A stretch of DNA of 64,000 bases from Harmothoe impar. Lineage: Eukaryota; Annelida; Polychaeta; Phyllodocida; Polynoidae. The notes beneath the pieces were generated by a model. That model worked only from the letters and a program-made list of their open reading frames with translations. It was not told where the DNA came from and did no database searches. The position numbers and the translations under genes are program-made. Where the stretch lies: contig OX381714.1 of the NCBI GenBank assembly GCA_947462335.1, positions 41,575,360 to 41,639,359 on the forward strand, given 5' to 3'. Positions 1 to 32,639 of the stretch are shown piece by piece (position 1 is the first letter of the stretch; every line of letters begins with the position of its first letter).

Positions 1-850
1 CGGTCCACAGAGTCACTGAAGGGGTCTCCAGTGCACTGAAAGGGTCCAAAGAGTCACTGAAGGGGTCCCAAGAGCCACTGAAGGGGTCACCAGACCCACT
101 GGAAAGGTCTACAGAGCCACTAAAGGGGTCCCCAGACCCACTGGAACTGTGCACAGAGCCACTGAAGGGGTCCCCAGACCCACTGGAATGGTCAACAGAG
201 TCACTGAAGGGGTCCCCAGTGTCACTAAAGGGGTCCCCAAAACAACTGGAAGGGTCCCAAGAGCCGCTGGAAGGGTCCCAAGAGCCACTGAAGGGGTCCC
301 CAGACCCACTGGAACGGTCCACAGAGTCACTGAAGGGGTCCCCAGTGCACTGAAGGGGTCCAAAGATTCACTGAAGGGGTCCCCAGACCCACTGAAGGGG
401 TCCCCAGACCCACTGGAACGGTCCACAGAGTCACTGAAGGGGTCCCCAGTGTCACTAAAGCGGTCCGCAGAGCTACTGGAAGGGTCCCTAGAGCTGCTGG
501 AAGGGTCCCAAGAGCCACTGAAGGGGTCCCCAGACCCACTGGAACGGTCCACAGAGCCACTGAAGGGGTCCCCAGTGTCACCAAAGGGGTCCCCAGAGCT
601 ACTGGAAGGGTCCCTAGAGTCACTGAAGGGGTCCCCAGTGTCACTGAAGGGGTCCCTAGAGTAAGAGTAACTGGAAGGGCCTCCAAAGCTGCTTGGAGGG
701 TCCACAGAGTCACTGAAGGGGTGCCCAAAGTCACTGAAGGAGTCCACAGAGCAGCTGGAAGAGTCCCCAGAGCTACTGAAGGGGTCCACAGTGTCACTAA
801 AGGGGTCCCCAGAGCTACTGCAAGGGTCAACAGAGTCATTGAAGGGTCCC
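1..850. repeat. 21-bp minisatellite, block 1
   Basis: Tandem array of a degenerate 21-bp unit built around CACTGAAGGGGTCCACAGAG, about 40 copies, continuing off the left edge of the window. Because 21 is a multiple of three, long open frames run through it on both strands, giving 7-residue repeats such as DPFSDSV on the minus strand. Those frames follow from the period and are not evidence of a gene. Copies differ at several positions, so the array is not very recent. Confidence 0.93.
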
Positions 851-852
851 TA

Positions 853-1240
853 GAGCCATTGAAGAGGCCCCCACACTGATATTCCTAGACTGCCTATACG
901 ACCAATCTATTAGTCACTAGTACCTAACCTAGTCAGTCATTTTTTGGCTCCCTATACGACCAACCTAGGTAAGTTATTATTGTCAGGTTGGTCAGTACTG
1001 ACCAACCCACCTGAGTCTTTTCATTTCCAGGGGGGAGCCACTAAGTGGTCATCAAAGTATCTTACAGGTGGCACCAACTAGTGGTATACAAATACAACAC
1101 ACCAATGATGAACCTAGGTTAGCCACTACTGACTGACCCCTTGGTCATTTTTGAATATAACTTTGTCATTGTGATTAACACACATATGACAAACCTAGGA
1201 TAGTCTGCACTGACTAACCCTTTCAACTTATGGATTTACT
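853..1240. other. Spacer between minisatellite blocks
   Basis: Non-repetitive AT-rich stretch separating two blocks of the same 21-bp minisatellite. It holds short internal echoes such as CTATACGACCAA (twice) and several diverged AACCTAGG / ACTGACC motifs, so it may be an older repeat. No exon or RNA gene is visible. Confidence 0.5.
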
Positions 1241-1242
1241 GT

Positions 1243-1795
1243 GACACTGATGGGTCCACAGACCCACTGAAGGGGTCCACAGTGTCACCGAAGGGGTTCC
1301 TAGAGTCAGAGCAACTAGAAAGGGCCTCCAAAGCCTCTGGGAGGGTCCCCAGAGCTGCTTAGAGGGTCTACATAGTCACTGAAGGGTTTTCCAGCATCAT
1401 TGAAGGAGTCCAGAGAGTCACTGAAGGGGTGTCCATAGTCACTGAAAGGCACCAGAGAGTCACTGCAGTGGTCCCCTGAGCCACTGATGGGGTCCACAGA
1501 GTCATTGAAGGGGCTCACAGAGTCACTGGAAAGGCCTCCAAAGCCTCTGGGAAGGTCCCCAGAGCTGCTTGGATGGTCTACAGAGTCACTAAGGGGGTCC
1601 TGAGTGTCACTGAAGGGGTCTACAGAGCAGCTGGAAGGGTCCACAGAGCCGCATGTAGGGTCCCCGGAGCAGCTGAAGGGGTCCAGAGTCACTAAAGGGG
1701 TCCCAGAGCAACTGGAAGATCCCACAAAGCCGCAGAGGCCCAAGAGCCGCTAAAGGGGTCCCAAGATCTACTTGAAGAGTCCACAGAGCTTGTTT
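1243..1795. repeat. 21-bp minisatellite, block 2
   Basis: Second block of the same family (units such as CACTGAAGGGGTCCACAGAG), more diverged than block 1. Two longer sub-blocks beginning near AAAGGCCTCCAAAGCCTCTG (about 1319 and 1528) resemble each other, which suggests a higher-order duplication of about 210 bp. Minus-strand open frames here are by-products of the 21-bp period. Confidence 0.9.
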
Positions 1796-1896
1796 CTTTA
1801 TCAATCTCACACCACAGAATAACGATCCAAGGCTGTTTAGTTGTTGCAATGCTTGTTGAAAATGAACCTCAGGACCATGAAATATAATTGTGGCAC

Positions 1897-1951
1897 GATC
1901 TGCGAAAAGGGACCTTAGTGCAGGGTGCAGTAGAGTCCCTTTTCGCAGATC
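1897..1951. repeat. Short perfect hairpin
   Basis: Two 17-bp arms (1897-1913 and 1935-1951) are exact reverse complements: GATCTGCGAAAAGGGAC and GTCCCTTTTCGCAGATC, separated by a 21-nt loop. It lies next to the tandem duplication at 1961. It could be the remnant of a foldback transposon. Confidence 0.8.
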
Positions 1952-1960
1952 ACATCACCT

Positions 1961-2293
1961 ATGTTGTTACCATTGAATTCCTTGGGTGCAGTTTAAAGGG
2001 GTAGGTATGATTATAATCAACCTTAGCATCATGGAAATATGTGTTGCTAGGCAGATAAACAATTAGAATAGCTGTTGCTAAGCAACCAGCTGTCTCAGAA
2101 ACAAAGCAATAGAACCATTGGATTCCTTGGGTCCAATTTAGGGGGGGTAGGTATGGTTGTAATCAACCCCAGGACCATGTAAAACTGTGTTGCTAGGCAG
2201 ATAAACAATTAGAACAGTTGTTGCTAAGCAACCAGCTGTCTTAGAAACAAACCAATAGAACCATTGGATTCCTTGGGTCCAAATTAGGGGGGG
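1961..2293. repeat. ~150-bp tandem duplication with RFX-like palindromes
   Basis: Two full copies and the start of a third of a ~150-bp unit. Each copy begins near CATTGGATTCCTTGGGT (1969, 2117, 2266 approximately) and contains GTTGCTAGGCAGATAAACAA followed by GTTGCTAAGCAACC (2074-2087 and 2220-2233). The latter is a palindrome that fits the X-box bound by RFX transcription factors. Whether the site is used is unknown. The block may be part of a transposable element. Confidence 0.75.
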
Positions 2294-2345
2294 TAGGCAG
2301 TGTTAAAAAAGTATTCTAAGCCATATCTAGGTCATTGGAAATGGA

Positions 2346-2395
2346 ATTCTGATATTTTGGCGGCCATCTTGGATTTTGGCGGCCATCTTGGATTC
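2346..2395. promoter_or_regulatory. Paired YY1-like motifs
   Basis: TTTTGGCGGCCATCTTGGAT occurs twice in tandem. GGCGGCCATCTTG matches the core of the YY1 motif known from animals. The same motif recurs in the long inverted-repeat element at 50170 and 57095, so here it is more likely part of a repeat than a promoter; no transcription start is evident. Confidence 0.35.
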
Positions 2396-2488
2396 CTCGC
2401 AACCTTTTCTTTAACGTTCACCATATTTGAAAAGCCCATGATCAGAGCTTTCCAGTGGTATATAGTGACCTTTAGTCTTTTTTGGTGA

Positions 2489-4230
2489 TGGGTGTTCAGC
2501 TAATTAGCCTTCAATGCTGCAGCACTACCCCCTTCCAAAACTTCCCGGACTAAGCCACACCCCACGTTGTACGAATGTTACGGTAAATGGGCTAAATTAG
2601 GAGCTGGCCCGGGGTAGATTTTCTATTTTCCAATTAGTCTTAGGGGGGGGGGGGGGGGCCTATATCATTTGTGTTTAAACAACAACAGGGAAATCGGAAG
2701 CTTACCCAAGAATGCAACTCGTCTGCTCACTCTCCATCCTACTGTTTGCGTTCAACTGTAGAAAACAACAGACTTAAGATGTGCTAGGAGAATGATGTTC
2801 ACGACACTCTGGTCCTATTTCCGATATGCTAAGGCATTCCCGCCATGCAGTATAGTAGGGCAGACGAACGCTGTCTCCACGATTTTCCCGCGCCAATCTA
2901 TATCTCCGGCAGCGAAGCTGCTGGTCATATTAATAAATGTCTATATGCTGTGTAATTTTTTTAAGTGTTGTGATACATGTTACTGATGATGTAGGCCTAA
3001 ATAGATACATGAAATATAGAGAAAATCGTGATAGGTCAGGGGATCCGACACTATTCTTCCTGCAACCCAGATGGTGCTCGTAGGGGTTTAGGCCATGGGC
3101 GCAGCCATATTCGGGGGTTGGAAGTTCAAGCAGGTAACACTAGGTGGAGACCAATAGACTCAGTACTGCCCCCTGACGTCATTAACCCCGGTTAGCTGCT
3201 CCACATACTGGCCAAGGGACTATACTGAAGGTTCTTAACTTAGCATAAGTGATGCTGCGATCGATATATATTCGGTAGCTTTTGGAGATGATAGTGACTC
3301 GGTCATGCTACCTGTGGCAACCAAGGGAACTATTAATATAATCATTTTGAGCTGTTCTATGGGTCTATAATTATATTTTAAAAAGTTGCAAAATATATAG
3401 GTACTGGATATAGCTTTTATATTGGGGTGTCGATTAGTTATGTCAGGACCTATATGGGTTATACAGGTTATATATGGGCTATACTAGTATATGTTAGTAG
3501 CGACATCAAGCCAAATGAACATTTTTATCCCAGAATTTCAAGGTATGTATCACTAGACAGGTCATGAAATTTACAATTCAGTGGTGTTTGATGTGGGCAG
3601 ATATGAAAGTTATTATTATTTTTTTCTAATTTTTCAAAAGAAAAAGAGATTAAATCAATTTATTGAAATTGGCAAAAAACTGCTAGCCAGCCCTCATATT
3701 GTTATGTTTCATCCAAGGTGGTCTTACTATCGTTATTCTTATTCCCTACATACTTCTCTTGCATCCTATAAGAAGGAATACACAGTGAAATGCTTTCTTT
3801 TGATTTTATTCACCTTGGAAAATAGTAAAATAGGAATTATTTGATTTAATTCAATTTAATTAATTTTTCTAACTTTTTTACTTCTCCAAACTGCATCTAT
3901 ACTGATTTCTTTGTTAAGTATATTAGTTACTACATTCTAAAAAATATTTTCGTACGAGATAATGGACTATTGTCTTTTTTATGCTGTAAATAAGACCTAC
4001 AGAAATAGAAATTGCCTTGATGGACCTGCATGTTGAGGCTCAAAGAATAAAGGGGCGTCTGAAAAGAACTTGAAACACACTGTAGGCTTATTTAGTACAT
4101 ATTTCTTATACCCTGATCAAATTTAGGATTGTGCATCACATTTTTTTCAATGGGAAAATTGAAAGATAAAATCGAAAATCGATGTCGGTGTCGAAATGAT
4201 CTGAATTTACCCCTCTTTGTGTGTGATGCG
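2489..4230. other. Gene-free stretch
   Basis: AT-rich DNA with a poly-G run near 2643. A short open frame at 2713 starts with a signal-peptide-like run (MQLVCSLSILLFAFN), but it stops after 21 codons and no acceptable splice donor joins it in phase to the exon at 5257. It was therefore not called. Nothing else stands out. Confidence 0.4.
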
Positions 4231-4231
4231 C

Positions 4232-4650
4232 CAAGTAGGGAATGTCTACCCCCGGGGGGGGGGGGGGCTACTCACTCTATGATGGTACCCACAGACTGCC
4301 AAACTACCGCCTGCCTAAAAACAGGAGCCACAAAACCACCGCCCCTTCGAAATACAGTTGACCGCCCCCAGAATCCTTACATATAAGCCACCGCCCATGG
4401 TATTTCAATAACCATAGTGTTTGTACCTTAAATTCCTGATGAAACATGTAGAGCAGACATGAATAATACTTCTATGCATTACATCTATCATTAAAACCTT
4501 ACTGATACCCAAATACTACTACCCCCTTCAGAGTTACCGCCCCCCTTTTTGAGGGGGGCAGAGAGTCACCGAGTTGGCCCGACCGCTACCGCTTCCGCAG
4601 GCTGTTTGGCAGTGGGTAGTCACTTCATTTCTGAGTACCCCCCCGGGATG
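4232..4650. mobile_element. Probable MITE with G-rich inverted ends
   Basis: The left end reads CCCCGGGGGGG then CTACTCACT and later CTGCCAAAC. The right end, reverse complemented, reads CCCGGGGGGGTACTCAG and later ACTGCCAAACAGCCTG. The two ends are thus imperfect inverted repeats around a non-coding centre of about 300 bp. Target duplications are not clear, so the exact borders are approximate. Confidence 0.5.
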
Positions 4651-4820
4651 TCTACTAACCCCCCAATTAGTCAAAACTATTTTTTAAAGATAATTATCAG
4701 CCCTAAATAGGGCCGCCATATGCCTGCCATTACATCAGTTGATTTCTAAAGGTTTTACTGGAAACACTCGAGGCGCCATCTACTGAGTGTTGTGGTTGCT
4801 AATGTTAGGTCTATATGTTA

Positions 4821-5095
4821 GGGAGTGTTCATTTATTATTTACAGGGGGGGTGGTGGGTTTGGGGGGGGCGTAAAAATTTCCGACCCCTCCTGAGGGGGG
4901 GGGCGTAAAAAATTCTGTAAAAATTTAAGCCCCTTTTTAGCAAAAAAGCCCGCGCGTTACTATAGTTCAAAGGGGGGGGGGCAAATTTTTTCGGCGCCTT
5001 GGGCAAGGGGGGGCGCAAAACGTTACACGCGCTCTCGAGGGGGGGGCGTAAAAAATCTCACCACCCCCCCCTGTAATTAATAAATGAACACTCCC
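4821..5095. mobile_element. PIF/Harbinger-like MITE
   Basis: A 275-bp element with terminal inverted repeats: GGGAGTGTTCATTTATTA at the left and its reverse complement TAATAAATGAACACTCCC at the right, continuing inward as TTACAGGGGGGGTGGTG / CACCACCCCCCCCTGTAA. It is flanked by TTA on both sides (4818-4820 and 5096-5098). A three-base TWA target duplication with G-rich ends fits non-autonomous PIF/Harbinger elements. The interior is G/C-run-rich and non-coding. Confidence 0.75.
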
Positions 5096-5256
5096 TTAGG
5101 TGTCGACTTTTATATCGGGGTGTCGATTGTCACCTCTCGGCCATGCATGGGATATGATTATTTGGGTTTTCAAAGTGGTGCATTGTTTTCAGTTGTAATA
5201 TGTAATTGTAGGACAAGAAAAGAACACGTAAGCCTAATATCGGTTCTCCCTTTCAG

Positions 5257-5362
5257 CCGGCAGTCCCCAGGGTGGTCATTGCGCATGGTGTGGTAGACTC
5301 TGGAGGCCATCTCATCTCCAGCCACCCACCTGCCGCCTTTACAGTGGAGAAGTCAGCCGTTG
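5257..5362 (+). CDS. Penultimate exon of an unidentified gene
   Basis: A good acceptor (GGTTCTCCCTTTCAG, ending 5256) precedes 106 nt that are open in the frame starting at 5257, and a strong donor GTGAGT follows at 5363. The peptide contains VVIAHGVVDSGGHLIS and FTVEKSAV and ends in phase 1. The following exon at 5746 continues the same frame, and the only other open frame hits a stop when joined to it. The peptide suggests the first strands of a beta-sandwich. Upstream coding exons were not found in 1-5256. The splice joins and frame are seen; the fold is inference. Confidence 0.55.
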
Positions 5363-5745
5363 GTGAGTACCATAATATAGAACTGGTATATTAACATAAG
5401 CATACATTCTTTATGATATAAGCCTATGATATTAGTTGATCTTAGATTGTAGTGTTTGCCAGTGTTTGGTAGGCCTATATGGACAGTCCCCAGGGACTAT
5501 AGGGGTCTAAACTAGATTATTACCCTTATGGTTCATCGCTTTGTTTTTAAAATGCATCTTCTCTTCGTTTTTTTGTTGGGGGGGGGGGGGGCATTTTTCT
5601 AAAACAGCATTGATGGGCGGTGGGAATTATTCAATATATATTTACAGGGAGGTGGGGGTAAATTACTGTTTGGTAAACTCACAGAATTGTTAGTTTGTGA
5701 TTCCATGGCATGTGATACATATAGCCTACGTCATGTCCCACACAG

Positions 5746-5984
5746 CGCCAGGCATGTACAGTGTGACGTACTCCCGTCACCTCCAGAGGCATGACGTACC
5801 TACCGTTCTCGTCACGGCGTGGAGCCACCATCGGCACCCCGCCCAGCATGGTGCAGGGACAGACTGGCCAATGGCAGCCCTCCTCCAGCACGTCAGCAAA
5901 CGACACTTCCGCTACGTCATCGTGACGTCAGGGCACCGGACGTTGGACAGTAGCTGCTCTATCGTTGTGGTATGGGGGAGATAG
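5746..5984 (+). CDS. Terminal exon, beta-sandwich-like C-terminus
   Basis: Acceptor TGTCCCACACAG ends at 5745. The exon starts with two bases completing the codon opened at 5362, then encodes 78 residues to a TAG at 5982-5984. Motifs are APGMYSVTYSRHL, VPTVLVTAW, FRYVIVTSG and a final SIVVVW. The pattern of alternating hydrophobic strands (x-Y-x-V-T-Y, V-P-x-V-x-V-T, F-x-V-x-V) resembles small beta-sandwich modules found at the C-termini of many secreted or adhesive proteins; I cannot name the family. The exon is rich in CRE-like ACGTCA / TGACGT words (at least five), unusual for coding DNA here. Confidence 0.6.
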
Positions 5985-8040
5985 GAAGGTATAGCAGATA
6001 TAGATATTATGTAGTGTTAGCATTTTCTACGACCTACCGTTTTTGGGTGGATTCACCTGGAGTCGGACACATACCTTGAGACGGAGACTTGATTGTATGC
6101 TATTTCAGGCATTTTAAGTTCTTTATTTGTAAATAATGGTAAAGTTTTCTTTTCTTTCAAAAAAAACAAAACCATTAGAAATCATATTGTACATGAATAA
6201 CCTAAAATGTCACTGTCTGCCTCAGGGTATGTGTCCCACTTATGGTTAATCTACCCTAAGTATCCGTGATATTCGGAAGTGGTCATATTTCAATAACGGT
6301 GAAGGGAGGGGGGACATATCAAGCCAGCGAGATTCTATACATAAAAGGGTGCTCACAATTTACTGGGAATTGGGAGTGGGGTTTCGACCCTTAGAAGTGA
6401 CCTCCTTTTAAGCATGTCGTAGGGAGAAAGTTGTATTGTCTCTTGATCATCAAGTCAGATTTAATTCTGTAGTTGGTATTTCTAAGTGTATCACATCACG
6501 TAATAGGTACCATATTTGTGCATGTAGGACTTCAAAATCTTCCCTGATTTAAAGTGTTTTTTTCAACTATAGAGGATCTTTATTCAGGAGCCTCCATTTG
6601 AACATTTCAAGATTTTCTGAGCTTGGTCACTTTCATCTCTCTCCAGCAGTTGTGTTTAAATGTGACAAAATATAATTTTGGAGGTCAACGGTTTAGTCAA
6701 TGTATTGTGGATTATTAGACAAAGGGTACAAAATTCAGTAGAATAAGCATACCGGTACATTTTAACTTCTAATATTGCAATCACATGGTTTGTTTGTAAA
6801 TGGTTAAATCATTTATGTTTGTGTACTATATAGAAAAAAGGCTGGAATAGATTCGGTGATATTTAAGTGATAAAAGAATATATTTTCCCAATTTGAAATA
6901 AATGTATACAATGTCACATATATTTTGGCGGAAGTTTACTACTCATCGGTGGACTGAGGGATAACAAATTATAATCTAATGTTGGTGAGATTGTCCAATT
7001 AGTGTTTTGTAAAAGATTTTCACAGTAGAATGAGCTATCTGAGAAGTATACGAATGCCAGGCCCGAAGACACCTTCTGATGTACTACTAATATGGCGCTC
7101 AATATTATTGTATGTGTACAGATCTGAGGTTTCTATTTGTATCATTATCCTACCAGCGACACGTATGTTTATTTTCCTACGTTTTTGTAAGATGTTACCC
7201 AAGTGAAATGCGACCAGGGGTCTAAAGAACAATGTTACTTGGTACCATTGAGCGGGCCTGCGGAGTTAGTACATACAAAGTAGCATCAATCTTTTATGAA
7301 GCCCAATGAATGAGATATCAGGCATGTAATAAACGGCGCATATAAAAAGAATCTTAAAGCACGGCTATTTGATGGAATAACGACATTATCAATGCAAGAA
7401 ATGAACCAAAATAAAACTGATTTATATTACTTCCTTTATTTTCTCCTCTTTTTACAACTGAAAAATATTAGCCCTTCATCAGACACCCATTGAGTCATGT
7501 TTGACGTCTAACCTGGTATAATGACGTGACGTCGTGCGTCACACGACAACCTAAGGTAACGGTGATGAGTGGCAGGAGTAAAAAGAACCAATGGCGACGT
7601 AGCCTCAATCGCGGGGTATTTTCATCATATCATTCTGGACTGAATTCACCCTTCTCCATCAGTCGACTGTATCAGTATGACGATGACATGAAACTGGGTA
7701 TCAATTGAATACACTTTAAGGATTGACATCAGCATTATATTGTAACGCAGTAGGATAGTCTACCCAGAATAAGTTAGACAGCTAACAGGGGGTGACCTAC
7801 TACTGAATTAAAGAGAGTTCATCATATATGTTGGCTATTATCACTAGAAGAGTCAATCACTCCTCCAAATCCAACTAAAGACTTCAACTTACGCCTGGAT
7901 GTTTAAGCACAAGATGCACAGGATAAGCTGTCAAATCAATGTGGGGTTTTCGTAAAAGGAAACATAAATAGATACAGGTGGTGAGTGCATGTTATAATAG
8001 TTGTAGACCAGAGATGTGCCTTTTGTGTTGTGCTAGTTAG
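5985..8040. other. Gene-free stretch downstream of 5984
   Basis: AT-rich DNA expected to hold the 3' UTR of the upstream gene. TTTATTTGTAAATAA near 6123 and AAATAAATG near 6896 are possible poly(A) region signals, but neither is decisive. Short open frames at 6914-7232 and 7526-7708 lack splice context and similarity I recognise. Confidence 0.35.
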
Positions 8041-8044
8041 TTAA

Positions 8045-8283
8045 CCCTTTAAGGACGACGCCTCAAGGTTCATGCTAATTTGTCGTCATAATGCACAAAT
8101 GCTACGCCGGCGAATAACTCGCCAACGCTGCATTGGTGCATCATGCCGACCCTTCTGCAGTCTATCAGTCATAGATATATCGGCAATAACGCAGCAATGG
8201 CGAGTTACTTGCAAGGGCTGCATAAATGCATCATGACCACAAAAGGGCTAACTGCATTAAAGCGTTGTGCTACCCATAAAGGG
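8045..8283. mobile_element. TTAA-type palindromic MITE, copy 1
   Basis: TTAA at 8041-8044 and 8284-8287 flank an element starting CCCTTTAAGGACGACG and ending CCCATAAAGGG. Inside are inverted segments around TGCATCATGCCGACC and GCAATGGCGAGTTACTTGC. It shares the ends, target site and internal motifs of the family repeated through the window. TTAA duplications and CCCTTT ends are the hallmarks of piggyBac-type transposition. There is no coding capacity. Confidence 0.85.
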
Positions 8284-8359
8284 TTAATCAAAGGACGTTG
8301 TGAAGGAGGCCTGGAGTATATAAAAGAGGACAACTGTTTGAATGGTAAACTATAGAATC

Positions 8360-8537
8360 ATCGTGGCGACATGAGTGTATCATGCATGAATGCAGCTCTA
8401 ACAAGGACCTCGGCAGTGCTACATCCATGCATCATGATGATCCTATGGGGTTAAAACACTCCCAAATAGTTGCCATGATGCACCAATGCTGCGTCTTGTC
8501 GATACATGCCTTAAAGCATCAGTCCATCGGTAAAGGG
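8360..8537. mobile_element. TTAA-type MITE, copy 2 (truncated)
   Basis: Right part of the same family: TCATGCATGAATGCAGC, GGCAGTGCTACATCCATGCA, then an end TAAAGGG followed by TTAA (8538-8541). The left terminus is missing, and the copy lies only 70 bp from copy 1. Confidence 0.7.
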
Positions 8538-8541
8538 TTAA

Positions 8542-9518
8542 ACAAGTACGATTTCCAACCAAGTAAAACCCCATGTGTTCACAAAATGACAAGGTTTTTT
8601 TTATATTTATTTTTAGAAAATGGTAACAATATGAAAGTTTAAACCATTTTTCCTTGTTGAACTACACAATACATCTTGCCGCGGTGGCATTTCAATTGGT
8701 CAGACACTCACATGCTAGTTTTTCCCTTACCTGCCCAAAAAGAAACATACACAATAGCGCTGCAAAATGTAAGAACAAAGGCCTTTAGTTCTTAAAGACG
8801 TTATGTGAAGAAGGCAGAAAAGTGTCGATAAATAAGCTGCCGGCCCAACTCAATGTGCACGTTATCACAACTATGTGCACACCTTAGAATATAAACATGT
8901 CAATTTGGAACAGAAATATGTCAAATGTTCACCGTCAACAACTAAATCTGTGATATAGGGGGAGGATATAGCTCATATGCCTTGTTCCTTGGGAATCTGA
9001 GGTCTCGCATAAATTACGTACAAAGCATTGGTGATATTCCTATTAAAATGGCAGTTCTAATCATATCACCACTCCTATCAATTGCTCTTTACTCATTAGA
9101 AAAATACAAATCTGGCAAAGTCATTAAAACATTATGTTCAATGCAATAATAGAAGTGGTATTGTTGGAGTCCTCTGCCCAAAGGTCCCCTTAGAACGGAG
9201 CAGGATGCAGTTACATATGCATCATTCTATATACTAGAGTCTATTCTACTCCCATTGACACACACACATGGATGGGTGGTACAGGGAATAGCATCGTTAC
9301 CGTTAGCAGAAACATGAGGGATAAATCGTGAAAACACTTACTATACAAGTGGGCCTGGACAGAATAACTTTTTGAGTTATACATATATGTTGACAGAAAA
9401 TTTACATCAAAAACAACAATTTCCATAATTTACACGGTAGTGTGAAAACAGGGAATTCATTGATTCTTTTCAAAAAGAAATGAAAAGGATCTGAAGTGTG
9501 AAATAGGAATTGTATTAT
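8542..9518. other. Gene-free stretch downstream of CUL4
   Basis: AT-rich intergenic DNA beyond the CUL4 poly(A) signal. No exon, RNA gene or repeat with clear structure was seen. Confidence 0.4.
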
Positions 9519-9524
9519 TTTATT
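9519..9524 (-). terminator. CUL4 poly(A) signal candidate
   Basis: TTTATT on the plus strand reads AATAAA on the minus strand, 929 bases beyond the CUL4 stop codon. It is the first canonical signal I found downstream of the gene. A 3' UTR of about 0.93 kb is inferred. Confidence 0.5.
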
Positions 9525-9658
9525 TGATACTTTCTTCCCTTTTCTCTTCCATCTCTACATTATTATAATAGCAGGGGGGAGAAGGCTGATAGCCACCTGG
9601 TGGCAAGGGGGAGAACTAGTGGTAGGTGGCGCCCTCTGTTGAGGACTTCAGGGTTACC

Positions 9659-9700
9659 GTGACGTGTACGTCACATGACGTGTACGTCACATGACGTGGG
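9659..9700. promoter_or_regulatory. Tandem CRE-like motifs
   Basis: A 16-bp unit GACGTGTACGTCACAT is repeated about 2.6 times, giving five ACGTCA/TGACGT half-sites in 42 bp. Such words are bound by CREB/ATF-type bZIP proteins. The array lies inside the inferred 3' UTR of CUL4, upstream of a GC-richer stretch at 9830-10030 that also has a CCAATCAG box (about 9908), so a hidden promoter is possible. No gene is seen to go with it. Confidence 0.4.
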
Positions 9701-10452
9701 TACAGTTGGCTACGGGAGTAACTTGTAGAATGTCTATGTACACTGAGTCACTCCGCGTCAGCCGCTCGTATGGTAATATTAATTATAATTGTACAAGTAA
9801 TAATTGCGGAATCACAGCACGCCCCGTCACCCTATGTCTGTCTCGGCACGCTTTGCAATCTGGTTCCACGTCCCTCGGTGGCACTCGGCAACTCCCGCTC
9901 TTGTCAACCAATCAGAAGCCACGGAGAAACCCGCTCAAACCCGTCTACGTGCACCCTCGGTGCGATGGCTACTGTCTGTCTGTCTATGTATCTCAGCGCG
10001 GGGCTCCGTCTACGACATTGCCCGCACCGTTAATGAATCTCTTGTTAACCGTGCATTGACCACCTCTTCTATAGGATTCTCTCTCATCGCTGAGTGAAAA
10101 CTGGGATAGCAAAGAGCAGGAAACGTCTCAAGTCTATTTTCAACATCTACATGGTATAATCTGACCGCGTTTATCATAGATCTGTCGGGTCCTTTCGGGC
10201 AGATACTCTATTTCATTCCATCATTCTTCATTCCACGGCGTCATGTTGACTTCGACACTCAAGTTGATAGTCAGTATTGTGGATCCCACGTGTGATTCAG
10301 GTGCTCCCGCAGGGATCACAGCCATGTTTAAATTTACCTATGATACAGTCGGCTGGCTCCCTCGGACAGCCTCTTCGGATATCTCTGTGTCACTCCCGAC
10401 ACACAAGCAACACAATGTCTATATATCTGTACATGTATCCACCGCTGGCTGT

Positions 10453-31918
<21,466 letters not shown>

Positions 31919-32429
31919 TTATAACACTATCGTTTATATGACAGAGGTGATTATAAAAATAGCCAGATAATGTTTAGATTGGAAGTACATTTATTTGAGT
32001 TTATTTCAATCAAGTATTGAAGACAATTGGATTATGGAGAAAATTTGATGTCAATATGATAGGATGATCCAGAGAAAATCCCCCCTTTATATATTATAAG
32101 CCCGCCCTGTTTGATAGCTGACACCAGTTATAAGCCGGGTCAGTTCACCATTTGAAATCAGTTTTTAACTCTGGGCTTATAAATGGGGAGATACGGTAAT
32201 CTAGAACATATAGAGATATCATCTAATTAAATCCCAACGCAGGCCACAGGGGACGGGCCTCACATAGAACCGATATGAATACAGATACAGAAATAATGGA
32301 CACCCTTAGAGACATGGATATAACCAGGTCCCTTCAGTAGTCAGCTATACAAGCAGTTTTTCACGACTTGAGACTAACCTATACTGGAGAAGCAAAAATA
32401 CAGGCCCCCAGTGGCCTGTTTGACTGTAG

Positions 32430-32530
32430 CTTTGAATTGTACATGAGTCGGATTCTGGATGGCCAAGCGGCTCCCAGAGCTTATACCACTCCCAACTTGT
32501 AATCAAATCCCAGTGAAACTCTTGTGGCTA
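32430..32530 (+). repeat. Possible tRNA-derived sequence
   Basis: TGGCCAAGCGG (about 32460) fits a tRNA A box, and AATCAAATCCC about 50 bases later resembles a B box. The stems expected of a functional tRNA do not pair well, so this would be a tRNA pseudogene or the head of a SINE. Confidence 0.3.
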
Positions 32531-32568
32531 TAAATATATTCATGTTGTGTGTGGTTTGTGTGTGTGTC

Positions 32569-32591
32569 GGGGGGGGGGGGGGGGGGGGGGG
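32569..32591. repeat. Poly-G tract after GT repeat
   Basis: About 23 consecutive G residues after a short TGTG-rich run. Length probably variable. Confidence 0.9.
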
Positions 32592-32639
32592 CAGCAACAC
32601 GGGTCAGCATATAGCAGGGTCTGTGGTTGCCAGTTTAAC

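Noticed and set aside
109..839. Long open frames on both strands of the 21-bp array (up to 226 codons)
   Set aside because: They follow from a period divisible by three, occur in several frames at once and have no splice context.
2713..2778. Signal-peptide-like start MQLVCSLSILLFAFN
   Set aside because: Only 21 codons before a stop, no usable donor, and phase incompatible with the exon at 5257.
32430..32530. Functional tRNA gene
   Set aside because: A- and B-box-like words are present, but acceptor and T stems do not pair. Kept only as a weak tRNA-derived repeat.
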